The notes beneath the pieces are model-generated. The model had not been told where the DNA came from and did not search any database. It saw nothing but the letters and a program-made list of their open reading frames with translations. A stretch of DNA of 64,000 bases from Actinernus sp. WN-2022 (lineage: Eukaryota; Cnidaria; Anthozoa; Actiniaria; Actinernidae). A program made the translations under genes and the position numbers. Location: positions 2,000,660 to 2,064,659 of the forward strand of contig JAOWCC010000577.1 in assembly GCA_030867875.1 (NCBI GenBank). Direction: 5' to 3'. Numbering within the stretch: the first letter of the stretch is position 1; every line of letters starts with the position of its first letter. This document shows positions 10,002 through 22,150 of the stretch, piece after piece.

Positions 10002-11081
10002 TCAACCTCCCTCCACCAGCGATTTACTTAGATAACTCGGTAGTTTTCGGACCATTTTCTGATTCTCATCGGGGTCGTTTAGAACGTTGAGATACCTTAT
10101 TGTTCTCACCGCCGAGAGAGATTGATTGAGAAAATCGGAAAGTTTACGCAGACCTATTCCGTCGTTCTCCTGGATTTTCGACCAATCGTTTATTTTCCTT
10201 CGGTATGAATCAGCGACGAGGAAGGGGTTACCGTATCGGTTGCGGAGGACGGCCTTGGCCTCTTCATAGGCTTCCGCATTGTCTTGGTTAAAATACCCAT
10301 ATATTGCCTCCTTAGCCTCGTCCGCGGTGTACTTCTGGAGGTAGTAGAGACGCTGCGCCGGTTTGTTGGTTGTCCTTCTACGATCGTCTCGAAGGACTTC
10401 AGCCACTTGGGGTAATGCAACAGGTCTCCACGGAAAGTGTCAGGTTCCTGTAGTGGTAAGGAATCCCGTGCACGTCTCTCACTCAATAAATCAGCGAGCC
10501 GGGATAGAGCGTCGTCCTTCGTTGGCTCTGGCACACTTGGTGAATACGCGGGTGTACTAATTGTTAGGGCGATCGGGGCTGGACAACTAGGCGTAGTGTA
10601 CACATGAGGCGCTGACGGCCAAGGCGCCGAGGCGACGAACGCGGGAGCATCCGGGTTAAATACGATGGGCGCTGTTGTCTTATGCGCGGTAGCAATGGAC
10701 GCTGGAGTACTAGGCGGTGGCTGACTAGGTGCGGGGGAGGCGGACTCGACGACGCTAGGTACGGGGAGGGCTGGTGCGATACACGTGAAATGTAATGGAG
10801 CATCGATTAGCTGGGGGTTTTCTTGCGAAATTACGGGTGTTGATTGTGTTCCGGGCGCGAGCGGATTTGAATCTGCAAATTCAAACGGGAATTCGATGTT
10901 TCTTGCCATTGTGCATGTCGTCGCCAATTGCAACGCGATTTTCAGGATCTGATTCGTTCCCGGAATTCCCTACGGAATGAGCAATTTGGGTGACAGTAAC
11001 GTTCGCGGTAGGCGTTGCTGACCTTGCCTGGGTTTCCAAATAGCTTTTCAACTGACCTTCAGAGCAATTCTCGCTAGGCAA
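10002..11081 (-). pseudogene. Gag central (capsid) region of the BEL/Pao element, three frames
   Basis: Pieces at 11,081-10,881, 10,933-10,190 and 10,406-10,002 overlap in different frames. The middle piece has a Pro/Ala/Ser-rich stretch followed by LPLQEPDTFRGDLLHYPKWLKSF, the start of the DUF1759-type gag domain. The last piece has AEAYEEAKAVLRNRYGNPF and the following helices of that domain. Frame changes near 10,930 and 10,390 show decay. Confidence 0.7.
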
Positions 11082-11184
11082 CTCCGCCGTGGCGTCCCTT
11101 TCAAACTTCAGAAGAGCGTTTAACTCGGACTTTGCGATTTCATAACCTTTAATTATCTCGAGCTTTTTGAGATCGTCCTTTTGT

Positions 11185-11718
11185 TTACGCTTTCTTTTGA
11201 CACTCTAAATCGGCAAACTCCAACTCCGTCCCCAGTCTAGCCATTTTTGTTGCTATTTTAGCCTTTCTCTCGATAAAGGCAGAAGAGCTAGATGACGAAG
11301 ATGTTTTAGAATACTCTGATTTTTTCGATCTGGTGGAACGGCTAGAGTCTTCGGACCCCATCACAGATTCGCCTTGCTCTTCGTTTCGTTTCATTTCTAG
11401 CATCCTGGCGTTTACTGATTTCAACACCTCTGTGTTTTCTTTCTCGAGTGCTTCGAATTTCTCAGTAATTATGCGTCTTTCTTCGAAGCACTCTATAGCG
11501 TCCTCTAGCCTTTCGTACACTGCCGTTACAATTTCAAATTGGGTTTCGAGGCTGGCGATTTGGAGCGTCCCGATATTTCGAGAATCCGTTGTGAGGGCTG
11601 CGACCTTATTATAGTGTTTCCTCCAATTTCTCTGTGCGGAAATTCGATCCGCTTCTAATAGTTCTAAGTGAAATTCCTTCCCCTTCTCGGTCATAATCCT
11701 TTCTCTCGTTCCCAACAA
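11185..11718 (-). pseudogene. Gag N-terminal coiled-coil region
   Basis: A 177-residue minus-strand frame, mostly charged heptads (for example LETQFEIVTAVYERLEDAIE), then an acidic/serine-rich stretch with a run of serines, then another basic helix. The position immediately inside the LTR and the coiled coil fit the first part of a BEL/Pao gag. It ends at a stop, but homologous-looking residues continue in the next frame towards 11,081. Confidence 0.6.
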
Positions 11719-11739
11719 GGGTTGATGTGTTTGTTTGTC

Positions 11740-12023
11740 TGGTTAGGACATGTTGTCTCTTTATAATTTATAATTCCTTTTTCTTCTCTCTTTTTTTTCT
11801 CCCTCCATTACTTGTAAAACGTAACTTATTCTTTTAAACTGTAATTAGTATATTTACTTATATAAGACTCGGCCCGCCTAGATTAGCTTTAAGCTACCTG
11901 CGGGCCAGTCAGATTGTAAATTACACTATTAGAATAGAAAAATAAAAATGTGTGTAAAAAAAATGTGTGTTGTATGCATTGAAGTTTGTACTTATATGCG
12001 AAGATAACGAAGAGTTTTTACTG
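11740..12023 (-). repeat. Probable 5' LTR of the BEL/Pao element
   Basis: Non-coding AT-rich sequence upstream of gag on the minus strand, with a TATA-like CTTATATAAG near 11,866 and an imperfect GC hairpin (CGGCCCGCC ... GCGGGCC, 11,871-11,907). No second LTR is present for comparison, so the limits are estimates: gag start on one side, the 22-bp flanking repeat on the other. Confidence 0.4.
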
Positions 12024-12049
12024 TAGCGGCTTGAGGCCCTGCTCAGTGG

Positions 12050-13110
12050 GATAATTTCGTTCGGCCCCAGTTACGCCGCTTGAGGATAGGTTCTTTAGTA
12101 ATACACTGCGAAACCAGCAACGCCGATCTTGATAATTATTTATTATTATTATATCACTGGATTCCTGTAAAAACTGAAATCAATAGAGTAAAGTATACGT
12201 AACTAAATATTAATGCTAATCATAACACAATAAGGATATTTAAACTGTATCGTTGTACCGAACTAAATTATACGAAGTTGAAGATCCTTAACAATAAATG
12301 AATCACAACAGTATATGGAAAAGGCATAGTCTTACAAAGATGTCTTACAAAGATGGTCATAGTAATCACATACCTCTTTCCTCCCGTAGCGTTAGCGTCG
12401 ATCTTACCATGCGGTCGTGTAACATAACATTTAAGGTCAATCACGTAAATCACTAAGTAGACTATTAACTAGAACTCGATATCTTACAATTATTGATTCA
12501 CAGGCACATACGTCCAACCTAGGAATCGCTTAGCCAGAAGGATCCGAATGGATATGAGCTTATTTTTGACATTGGATAAGAACAGACGCTGTAGTTACAA
12601 TAATACTGTCACCCTGAAACGGTCTCAATTTTTCCCAGACTTTCGAATTGAAGTAGATAATTATACCAGCACTGCCTGAGTACGCTATTTTCGTTTAGAA
12701 CGGTGTAGCGATTATGTTGATGGTTGTTGGTTTGAATAAGCGCAATTGTCTTACACTGTGGCTTCCATGCATGTATATACCAGAAACGGTTTTGAAAATG
12801 CTAGATACCCACTGCTTCAAAGTATTATATCTTTGTTTAGAAGTAGGAAGCGATTTTAGCAAATGTTATGAATTTCATTCGTACTGATTTTCTGAACTTA
12901 GGCAGACTGTGCGAGCGACTTCATTTTCGAGATTTCGAAAACATCGGCCGCGAGACACGGAGACAGTTTTGAAAATACCCAGCAGTCCAGAAATTGTCCA
13001 GAATTATCTTTGAAACCCATAGTAATGCTTGCATAAGTTGACGAAACTTTTTTCTTTGTGAAGGAAGATAATTCACATGGAATTAAAGCCGTGTAAAACG
13101 TAAGATTTAC
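12050..13110. other. Mostly featureless AT-rich DNA with one unassigned frame
   Basis: Nothing recognisable apart from a TTA-type microsatellite near 12,140. A minus-strand frame at 12,898-13,152 begins MAKFQKFVIVCQ, has a hydrophobic N terminus and 85 codons, and touches the 5' edge of the LINE fragment at 13,150. I do not recognise it and cannot tell it from chance. Confidence 0.3.
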
Positions 13111-13149
13111 GAGTGTTTGACAAACGATCACAAACTTTTGAAACTTCGC

Positions 13150-14584
13150 CATATTATAAGTTTTTATTACAACATAACTTAATTTTACCATGTCAATTTG
13201 GTTTTAGATGGAATCATTCTTGTGAAACTGCATTAATAACCATTTGTTATTCAATTCTAGATTCCATGGATAGGGGTAATATAAACGATGTATTACAGCT
13301 AGATGTTACCAAGGCTTTCGATTTGGTAAATCATGATGTACTCTTAAAAACGTTACAGGTTTACGGCCTTACTGATTATGCGATGCATTGGTTCTCTTCA
13401 TATTTATCTGATCAAAAGCAGAAAGTGAAATTTAAGGAGGCTTTGTCGAAACTGCGTGGTATTTATAGTGGAGTACCTCACGGTTCTATATTGGGACCAT
13501 TGCTTTTCTTAATTTCGATAAATAATTTACCTCTCCATGTATAGAACTGTCATACTGTTGTCTGCAGATGGCACTACTTTATACGTAAATGGAAATGATA
13601 TTAATAGTATCGAACAGTGTTTAACGGTGGACTTAAAATCAGTATCAGCTTGGGTACAAAGTAAAAGGATGATGACACATGTAAAAAATCAAGTTATGTA
13701 ATGCGAACCAAATACTACATATTGAGTATGAGAATAACCCAGCTAAGTCGGTTACTGAAAGTAAGTTGCTCGGTGTATACCTAGATAATGAGTACTCTAT
13801 AGTAGCAGACACATATCAATAAGATTATAAGTTCTAGTTTATATTTATTTATTAGAATTAAGCAATCTCTATGTTTTACAATGCCCTTATTCATCCACAC
13901 CTAACATATTGTAATACTCTGTGGGGAAATTGTTCTACTGCTGACAGCATGACAATATTAAAACTACACTAAAACTGGGCTGTCAAGCATAATATTTGAC
14001 GCACAATTAATAACACCTTCTATCTCACTATTTAGCAAGTTGCAGTGGCTTTGTATCTATGACCTGATTAAGATCAGGAAATTAATGATAGTATATAAAG
14101 TTATTAATAATCAAGCACCTGATAGTTTGTAAGAATGAATGTGAGATCGACTAGATCATCTAAAGTTAATTTTGCCCTCCCTAGGGCACGTCATAATAGT
14201 GGCTTGAAAAGATTTGAATATAGTGCTGCTAGTCTCTTCACTTCATTACCAATGGATATTTAAAAAATAACGCACCTTTAATTAGCAGCCAAACTTTCAA
14301 AAGAAAGTTAAAAAAAATATTTATAGAACAACAAAATAAAGTTAGTCATTTGGAAGAAAGGAACTGCAACTTATGTAAATCTCAAAATTTGTAAACTGTA
14401 CTTGTATCTCCCGTTAATTCCTTGTCGCTTCTCTACAAATGTACATATTATAAATTGTTTTTATAAGTACTTAGAATATAATTTATATTATTGTAATAAT
14501 AATTATTCGAGGACCACGCCTTAAATTACTCTTTTTAGGGTAAGCGTGTATCATCAGGAAATAAAGTTTATTATTATTATTGTT
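13150..14584 (+). mobile_element. LINE fragment (RT through 3' tail), decayed
   Basis: The first frame (to 13,544) holds RT fingers and palm: CQFGFRWNHSCETALI, LQLDVTKAFDLVNHD with the first catalytic Asp, and SGVPHGSILGPLLF. After a frameshift the active site reads SADGTTLYV where FADDTTLYV is expected, so one catalytic Asp is lost. Many stops follow. The element ends with AATAAAG and a (TTA)n tail at 14,565-14,584, as in CR1/L2-type LINEs. The 5' part is missing. Confidence 0.75.
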
Positions 14585-14596
14585 ACGTGTATGCAG

Positions 14597-15778
14597 TTGG
14601 ATACCCAGTGAAAACCTGTATACCAATTACTAGTGTAACTGGTATATACCACTTTATTTATCTACATATTCATAACTCAGCTGGATACCCAGTGAAAACC
14701 TGTATACCAATCACTAAGTGTAACTGGTATATACCGCTTTATTAATCTACATATTCATAACTCAGTTGGATACCCAGTGAAAACCTGTATACCAATCACT
14801 AAGTGTAACTGGTATATACCACTTTATTAATCTACATATTCATAACTCAGTTGGATACCCAGTGAAAACCTGTATACCAATCAATAGCGTAACTGGTATA
14901 TACCACTTTATTAATCTACATATTCATAACTCAGTTGGATACCCAGTGAAAACCTGTATACCAATCAATAGTGTAACTGGTATATACCACTTTATTAATC
15001 TACATATTCATAACTCAGTTCGATACCCAGTGAAAACTTGTATACCAATCACTAAGTGTAACTGGTATATACCACTTTATTAATCTACATATTCATAACT
15101 CAGTTGGATACCCAGTGAAAACCTGTATACCAATCAATAGTGTAACTGGTATATACCACTTTATTAATCTACATATTCATAACTCAGTTGGATACCCAGT
15201 GAAAACCTGTATACCAATCACTAAGTGTAACTGGTATATACCACTTTATTAATCTACATATTCATAACTCAGTTGGCTACCCAGTGAAAACCTGTATACC
15301 AATCAATAGTGTAACTGGTATATACCACTTTATTAATCTACATATTCATAACTCAGTTGGATACCCAGTGAAAACCTGTATACCAATCACTAAGTGTAAC
15401 TGGTATATACCACTTTATTAATCTACATATTCATAACTCAGTTGGCTACCCAGTGAAAACCTGTATACCAATCACTAAGTGTAACTGGTATATACCACTT
15501 TATTAATCTACATATTCATAACTCAGTTGGATACCCAGTGAAAACCTGTATACCAATCACTAAGTGTAACTGGTATATACCACTTTATTAATCTACATAT
15601 TCATAACTCAGTTGGATACCCAGTGAAAACCTGTATACCAATCAATAGTGTAACTGGTATATACCACTTTATTAATCTACATATTCATAACTCAGTTGGA
15701 TACCCAGTGAAAACCTGTATACCAATCAATAGTGTAACTGGTATATACCACTTTATTAATCTACATATTCATAACTCA
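14597..15778. repeat. 84/85-bp satellite, 14 tandem copies
   Basis: The shared GGATACCCAGTGAAAACCTG block begins a unit at 14,601, 14,685, 14,770, 14,855, 14,939, 15,023, 15,108, 15,192, 15,277, 15,361, 15,446, 15,531, 15,616 and 15,700 (position of the A in ATACCC, changed to C in two copies). Length alternates because the junction is either CACTAAGTG (85) or AATAGTG (84). Each unit has a short dyad, GTATACC...GGTATATACC. It directly follows the LINE tail. Stop-free frames across it are a by-product of the 84-bp units. Confidence 0.95.
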
Positions 15779-15877
15779 TGACACTTGTGATTTACTAAAG
15801 TGACAGGGATTACATCCTAACTGTAGCTTTACATAAGTAGAAGTAAAGGAAAAGATAGAAATAAAATTCGGCGCAAT

Positions 15878-15945
15878 GACTCGAATCACCGACCTCATGA
15901 ATGCCCCCTACTTCTAGTCCTGACATGCTTACTACACAATAGGAA
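15878..15945 (-). repeat. Weak tRNA-like SINE head
   Basis: The minus strand shows a B-box-like GGTGATTCGAGTCAT, preceded at about the right distance by GTAGTAAGCATG. It is heavily decayed. Confidence 0.3.
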
Positions 15946-16051
15946 CGCTTGTTGAAATGAACCAAAGGAAATAACAGCAGCAAAATACTAGACAAACAAT
16001 ACTCCCTAATGATCTATGAATACAGGCCAGATTGTTTCAGTCGGAGAAGTA

Positions 16052-16200
16052 ATTTCCAAAACTCGAGCTTCGTTTTTCATCAGGAGACTCCATACCCTCG
16101 AAACAATAAAAGCACTCGGCCAAAGTAGCCTCGTGCTTTCATTTGTCTCGATGTTTGCAATTGGATCTCCTGATGAAAAGCTTGCTCTCGTTTTGGAAAT
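16052..16200. repeat. Inverted repeat H2 (CATCAGGAG foldback family)
   Basis: Arms of about 65 bp pair imperfectly; the outer ends are ATTTCCAAAA and TTTTGGAAAT. The apex (16,115-16,133) has CTCG on both sides (CGAG on the minus strand). The inner arms resemble H5 at 57,685-57,832, including AATAAAA before the apex and TTTCATTTGT after it. Confidence 0.8.
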
Positions 16201-16299
16201 AGTTCTTGAACACCTTTCAACAATGTTTCAAGCCGTCGGCTTCAACTTGTAATGTTTGTTGAAACCGTTTGACGGAGGCTTTAGAATAATTCGGTTAGG

Positions 16300-17300
16300 G
16301 AGAAGTTTACGGCACTTTATAAGAACACCGGTAAACGTACCGACATCACTAACTACCGTCCAATATCAATAATTCCGGTAGTTGCAAAAGTGTTTGAGCG
16401 AATAATCTATGATCAGCTTTACAAATACTTAACTGATAACAACCTGTTATCACCTCATCAATCTGGTTTTCGTTCAATTCACTCAACTGTAACTGCACTA
16501 CTGGAAGCGACTGATAGCTGGTCATTGAATATTGATCACGGCAATATAAATGCAGTTGTTTTTCTTGATCTCAAAAAGGTATTTGATACAGTGGACCATA
16601 CCATTCTGCTATCAAAATTAGAATACTATGGAATTACCGGGCAAACAAAAGACTGGTTTAATTCCTACTTGAGCGATCGTATGCAAACATGCATGGTAAA
16701 TAGCTGTAAGTCGGCTGAGATTCTTATTAGGAGTGGAGTCCCTCAAGGAACAATCTTGGGCCCCTTATTATTTTTGTTATATATAAATAATCTGCCAAAT
16801 TGTCTTTCTCATTCCAAACCTAGAATGTATGCCGATGATACTAATATAACTTATGCTAGCAACGACATTGAAGATATAAATGAACATTTGAATTTCGATC
16901 TGAGCAAAATCCATGTGTGGCTTGCAGCCAATAAACTCACATTAAAAATGAAAAAGACAGAGATTTTACTCATTGGCCCAAGGCAGAGGTTATCAAGAAT
17001 TTCTGAGATTCCAAATATCGTAATAAACGAAAATTCTGTTAAGCACGTTTCGGTCTCAAAATCTCTTGGTGTGATGATAGACCTAAACCTGAACTGGGTG
17101 AATCACATTGATATGATATCGAAAAAAATTGCCTCTGCGATAAGTGCAATTAAACGCATAAGGGACTTCGTTCCTCGTGAAATACTTCTTATGGTTTACA
17201 ATGCTTTAGTTCAACCGCACTTTAATTACTGCAGTGTGGTGTGGGGAAACTGTAACAAAGTCCTTTCTAAAAAGCTCCAAAAACTTCAAAACCGGGGGGG
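16300..17300 (+). pseudogene. LINE reverse transcriptase core, nearly intact, truncated at both ends
   Basis: A continuous 312-codon frame (16,390-17,328), with related residues visible from about 16,320. It has fingers (NYRPISIIPVVAKVFERII), QSGFRSIHSTVTALLE, LDLKKVFDTVDH with the first Asp, SGVPQGTILGPLLFLLYINNL, active site MYADDTN, and thumb with KSLGVMIDLNLNW and NYCSVVWGN. The CR1/Rex-type match stops at LQKLQNR, exactly where a G-rich tract (17,293-17,310) begins. There is no endonuclease, ORF1 or 3' tail. The open frame suggests a fairly young insertion or rearrangement. Confidence 0.82.
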
Positions 17301-17329
17301 AGGGGGTATATGGGGTACTCCCATATAAA

Positions 17330-18600
17330 AGCTATCACGAGTATGTGCGTACCGCTGGATGGGTTCGAAATTTCGCCCTATAAGTCTGGCATGGGTCAAC
17401 CTTTTTTGCAATGTTTTGGCATTTTGTTTCTCCTCTGGCTTATCTTATCAATAGGCTGTGCTCGTCAGTACCGATAACGCGAAGCTGACTCAAGCATGTT
17501 AAGGCCTGGCTCATTTAACGGAAAATAGATTTACGTAAAAAAATGTTTTCTGACAGAAATAACAGTTTAAACAAAATCTAATGCGGCTGCGACGATAACA
17601 TATGAATGTAAACTAACCCTGTTAAAACATTACTCCTCCCGCAGTGTTTCAGACCGCGCTTAGAAAACATGACTATCATGTAAAGATAAGGAGATATTAA
17701 GTGTACAAAAAGTCACGTGACCTATTTTGCATATGTTCGCCTTAATTACTCGTTAACGAAACATTGTAGTCATCTTTTCTAAGTTGATTTAGGTAAAAGG
17801 CTTCAACACTAACTAAACATATCCACTCATCATCCTAGCTGTTGTAAACTCGGAGCCGCGTTTTTGATTTACTGATTTCGTGTTCTAAGTCACGTGACAG
17901 ACCACGTGACACGTTTTACTTCACACAAACTACTTAAGGTAGTCAAGAATGGCGATATCTATTATCGTGAGAAACTTGGCGTACTTACCATACTCGACTG
18001 TGCTGAAATAAGGAAAACAGTTTTTACCCGAAATTTGACCCCTGAACCAGGCCTTAACATGCTTGAGGAAAGGATGTTATCGTGACACGGGGATGACAGG
18101 AGCTTCACAGATAATGGATATGTTATGCAATTTCCCGTGTTAGAAGACGAAACAATAAAGATACCATGAGAGCCGAATTTAACACTTGAGACTCCCGGCA
18201 CGAGTAATTACCTTATACAATTGGTATGTTGTTCCTGTTGAAACTAGAATACAAATACAGCTTATAATCTTATTTGGAACTAATAAAAGACAAGTAAGAT
18301 TCGAACTTGGACTAGTGTCATATAAGAATCATAGAACCAGCGAATGTACGTAAATGTACCTGCAAAATGTAAATTATGTAAAAATGTAAGTAAGCTGACG
18401 GACGACTCAGGAAATCGCAATGAACAAGAAAGTACAGCCGTATATATTGCAGGTTTCTATGCTAAACTAACAAGGTAAGTTTTAACTGGAAGTTCAATTT
18501 CTTATTCAGTTTTTTTCCAAACCAAAAACTTTAAACAAGCATTATAAGTAAACTTGATTTCGATTTCAGACAAGTTGCTCTAAATTTCTCTTAAAGCAGT
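17330..18600. other. No gene seen
   Basis: AT-rich sequence with repeated CACGTGAC sites (17,712; 17,891; 17,903). A 63-codon plus frame at 17,894-18,085 has no family features. Confidence 0.45.
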
Positions 18601-18749
18601 ATTCTTCATCCACTCGAACTTTGCCATCGTTCATCAACATTGTCTTAAATTTTCTCCAGTATACTCATACTCTGCTAATCATCTTTAAAACCAATTATCC
18701 TTCTTCAGTAGAAAGCTGTGAGAATAGACTTTTTCTAAGCGTGATGCTC

Positions 18750-19110
18750 ACTCCACCGGCTCCACTTTTTAAATATCTTGAAATTTCAAGATGTCAATTA
18801 TCCTTATAATTCCTTATTTTGATATCAATTTCATCATAATTTGCTACCATTAGCATTCAAAAAATTCTTTCAGTTAGTATCCTCTTCACACAATTATAAT
18901 ACTAGATTGGCTTCCAGATCTACATATACTACACCTTGTATTAGAACTAACTACGGCAAATTTAATCTACGTTTCTTAGACGTGAAGATCTGGAACCCAA
19001 TCAATGAAAATGTTAAATTTTTATCTAAGGCATTATTCAAGAAAAAAACATCAAAAACTTTATTCAGTCCTATTGATTTAAATTTCTCTCACTATACTCT
19101 ATAACTGGTA
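18750..19110 (+). pseudogene. LINE RT C-terminal fragment
   Basis: The plus-strand frame from 18,841 reads LPLAFKKFFQLV, HNYNTRLAS, RTNYGKFNLRFLDVKIWN and LSKALFKKK, the common C-terminal tail of a cnidarian LINE clade (HNYNTR followed by a KIWN motif). It ends at 19,104 and is followed by an (AT)n stretch (19,122-19,147). Confidence 0.65.
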
Positions 19111-19121
19111 CATCTATATAA

Positions 19122-19405
19122 TTAATATATATATATATATATATATTTTTGATTGTTATACCGGTACCTACATGTAATTTTCTCGTTTTACCTAGTACAA
19201 TTTTATTTTTAACTTTATAATTACTTTATGCCACTTTCTCATGACAAATTATATTTCATATAATTAATTATGCTACCCAGCTCGATTAGCTCATTATAGT
19301 TATTCTGGGTAGCAGTATTACCACTGGCCTGCCTAATGTATGTAAAAAAAAGAGATTTTTCCCATTGGTAATAATAAAGTTGTTGTTGTTGTTGTTGTTG
19401 TTGTT
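19122..19405. repeat. Microsatellites (AT)n and (GTT)n
   Basis: A run of AT dinucleotides at 19,122-19,147 and GTT repeats at 19,379-19,404. Confidence 0.9.
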
Positions 19406-19469
19406 TTTTGTTGTGTAACAATAGGGACAACACTGTGACGTTCCGTCACTAACAAGTATGTTCGACCAT

Positions 19470-19745
19470 TCTTGACGCACTGCCATCTTTCCAACTGATT
19501 GGAAACTGGCTAGAAAAAAAACCTATGTATTTCTAACGATACCTGAAACAACCATGGGGGCTGATAAAAGCCAGATCCCGGCTAAAGGTAAAACATCCGA
19601 TCTTACCAATTACCGGCCAATATCTGTGATTCAAATTGTCAGCTTTACCAATACTTAAATGAATTTTTTTTATCAAACTGCCAGTCAAGGTTCCGCTCCC
19701 TACATAATATCCGTACACGGCTCTGGTAATTTGAGACATGTACTA
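19470..19745 (+). pseudogene. LINE RT finger-domain scrap
   Basis: Frame-shifted plus-strand words FPTDWKLAR, GKTSDLTNYRPISVI and LYQYLNE, then a QSRFRSLHN-type motif, match the RT fingers of the same LINE group as 16,300-17,300. It is too broken for a continuous frame. Confidence 0.6.
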
Positions 19746-20089
19746 GATGGGGTATTAAGGCTGCAAAAATTACAAAAATACATATTCATTGCAGTACAAA
19801 AATTATAACAACGTTTATTTTTAGCAAGTCATCTACAATGTTGTTTTGCGATTGTAGCCACTCTTGCAATCACGGACTTATTATATTCCGGCGTGTTGAA
19901 AACGTATCTTCCCTAAGATATGTCCTTAATAGCTTGTCGTTCGTACATAAAAAAAATTTAATCCTTGGTCTCCTAGTACAATAGAGATCTCGGCTATTTA
20001 CGACGACTATAGGTAACACTTCGATACGAACCGAGCTTACTGGCCTGTAGCTGTATCTGCCTAGGAACTTTTACATTTTTAGTGCAGAC

Positions 20090-21745
20090 GGATTGTATTT
20101 TATTTGTATTTTGTATTTTATTGATTCGCCACTAGTAAATTTACAAAGTAAATAATACAAAGTAAAGTATACAAAGGTTAGTGGCGAGGAAGCCTAGAAA
20201 GAAACCATTAAGGGCTTATGTAAATTTAGGCTTCCTCTTAAAACTAACAGCAAGTGGATAGATATAACGAGTAACTATGACGAACTGGCGTTTTTTCTTC
20301 TTCTTGTTTTGTTTTTTGCGTTACCTGTATTCTTAATAATAACTAATCATGATTAATATTTATGAAAGAGATAAGATTTTAAATTTACTTTGAAAAGAGA
20401 AAGGGAGGCGGAGTTAATAAGTTCAGTATCAAGTGAATTAAATAACTTTGGACCTTGAACTGAAGTATAGAGAAAACTGCCTTATGTTAGTTTTGCATAA
20501 GGGAGTGCGAAAAGCTGGAGCATTTCTAGTGTTGTAAGTATGGACTTGATCATTTGTTAAAAACATGTTGTTGAATTTGATTGGCAGAAGACCATTTTTG
20601 TAGGAGTACATAAATTGTCCTATCTGTAACAAAAGAATGTCATGGAATTTAATTTTGTTTAGTTCTTTGAAAATAGGATCAGTGTGAGCATCAAATTTTG
20701 TCTTCATTAGGATTCTAATGACACGCTTTCGAAGTAGTACTATATGACGAAGATTGGTTGGGTAAGTAGAAGCCCAGACTAGATTACAATATTGAAGGTA
20801 AGGATAAATCATTGCATAATACAGTGTACGTAAAGACATTTTGGAAAGGTAAAAACTAGATTTAAAAATTATTCCTACAGATTTCGATATTTTGTTGGCT
20901 ATATGAGAGATATATGGTTTCCAAGATAAATGTTCATCTAGTATTACCCCTAGAAACATGGTTTCTTTTACTTGATCAATTCTCTGGTTGTTTATAACCA
21001 ACTGCATATTATGACATTGCCTATTTTGTCTTGGCTTAAATACCAATCTGATAATTTGTTTATTTCAGCATTCAGAGTATTGATCAGGTAAACAGGGTCT
21101 TTGTGCGAGAAAAATATATTCGTGTCATCAGCAAATAGAATAAGCTCTAATACATTGGAAACATTATTTAAGTCATTGATGTACAATAAAAATAATAGAG
21201 GACCAAGCATTGAGCCATAAGGCACCCCACAGCAAATAGTTTTTAGGGGAAGAGCAGCGCTCATTAAACTGAACGAATTATGTTCTGTTGGAAAAGTAAC
21301 TTTTAATCCAATCTAATGCTATGCCACGAATACCGTAATGTTCAAGTTTGTCAAAAAGAATGCTGTGGTTAACAGTGTCGAAGGCTTTCGATAAATCTAG
21401 AAAAGTTCCAACAGCAATTTCTTTACGATCAATTGCAGATGAAATTTTATCATTTATTCGATCAAAGCAAGCGCAGTAGAGTGATTTTTTTTCTGAAACC
21501 GAACTAATTATCATTTAAAATATTACATTTATTAATGTATATCAATAGGCGGTTATAAATTACTCTTTCCAAAAATTTAGAGAAGCTTAGTAGAATCGAG
21601 ACTGGTCTATAATTGGTGAACAAATCTTGATTATCAACTATAAACAGAGGAATCACGCGAGCAAATTTCATTTCATCAGGAACAATACCATGACTAATGG
21701 CTAAATTGATAACTGCACATCGTTTCGCATACGCTGGAAATAGAA
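20090..21745 (-). mobile_element. LINE (RT through 3' UTR), minus strand, frameshifted
   Basis: Minus-strand pieces in order: fingers with FTNYRPVSILLSFSKFLERVIYNR (21,740-21,540); palm with [17 protein letters not shown] (21,514-21,278); VPYGSMLGPLLFLLYINDL and active site LILFADDTNIFF (21,264-20,992); then KETMFLGVILDEHLSWK, the thumb and the C-terminal HTYNTRNAPAFR (21,046-20,438). VPQGS is changed to VPYGS, and frameshifts lie near 21,270 and 21,045. A 3' UTR ends with an A/T-rich tail near 20,095. The 5' end is truncated. Confidence 0.78.
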
Positions 21746-21811
21746 ATATTTAACAATTAGACCCGCAGCCCGAATGGGTACGAGTGAATAGCCCATGAGG
21801 CGCAGCCGAAT

Positions 21812-21918
21812 ATTAGTTAGTATAAACTAGTTAGTATAAACTAGTTAGTATAAACTAGTTAGTATAAACTAGTTAGTATAAACTAGTTAGTATAAACTAG
21901 TTAGTATAAACTAACTAG
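21812..21918. repeat. 14-bp tandem repeat TAGTTAGTATAAAC
   Basis: About seven perfect copies of TAGTTAGTATAAAC. Immediately before it, at 21,790-21,805, is GAGGCGCAGCCGAA, close to the hairpin apex motif described in the findings. Confidence 0.9.
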
Positions 21919-22150
21919 TCGAACAGTAGAAAATAATAGGAACAGAAAGAAACAAATTGAAGTTGAAAACATGTTATTATTTCTTGAAAATGTGTGCGGT
22001 TTCTCTACCATGGGCTATCACAAATAGACCTATAGTAGAGTACGATAGGCAACAACTAGTGTTGGTCTGCGTCGGCGGGGAAGATAAACACTGGTATGTA
22101 ATCAACTAAAGTCGATTGAGGTATGCTAACCGCCGTGGAAAGCGAGTAGC

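Larger units (their letters stand above)
7686..12024 (-). mobile_element. BEL/Pao LTR retrotransposon, 3'-truncated and frame-broken
   Basis: Minus-strand order is 5' LTR-like region (about 12,024-11,740), gag with a coiled-coil head (11,718-11,185), capsid region (10,933-10,002), zinc knuckles (9,874-9,540), A17-type aspartic protease (9,400-8,900) and Pao-type RT ending abruptly near 7,690. RNase H, integrase and the 3' LTR are absent. Several frameshifts separate the pieces. The same 22-bp string (starting TGTAGCGGCTTGAGG) is present at both ends, at about 7,664 and 12,024. Confidence 0.82.

Noticed and set aside
14862..15083. Repetitive 73-codon frame in the satellite
   Set aside because: 84-bp units keep the frame open by chance; it closes wherever an 85-bp unit occurs.
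16016..16252. 78-codon plus-strand frame
   Set aside because: It lies across the inverted repeat H2; no homology words.
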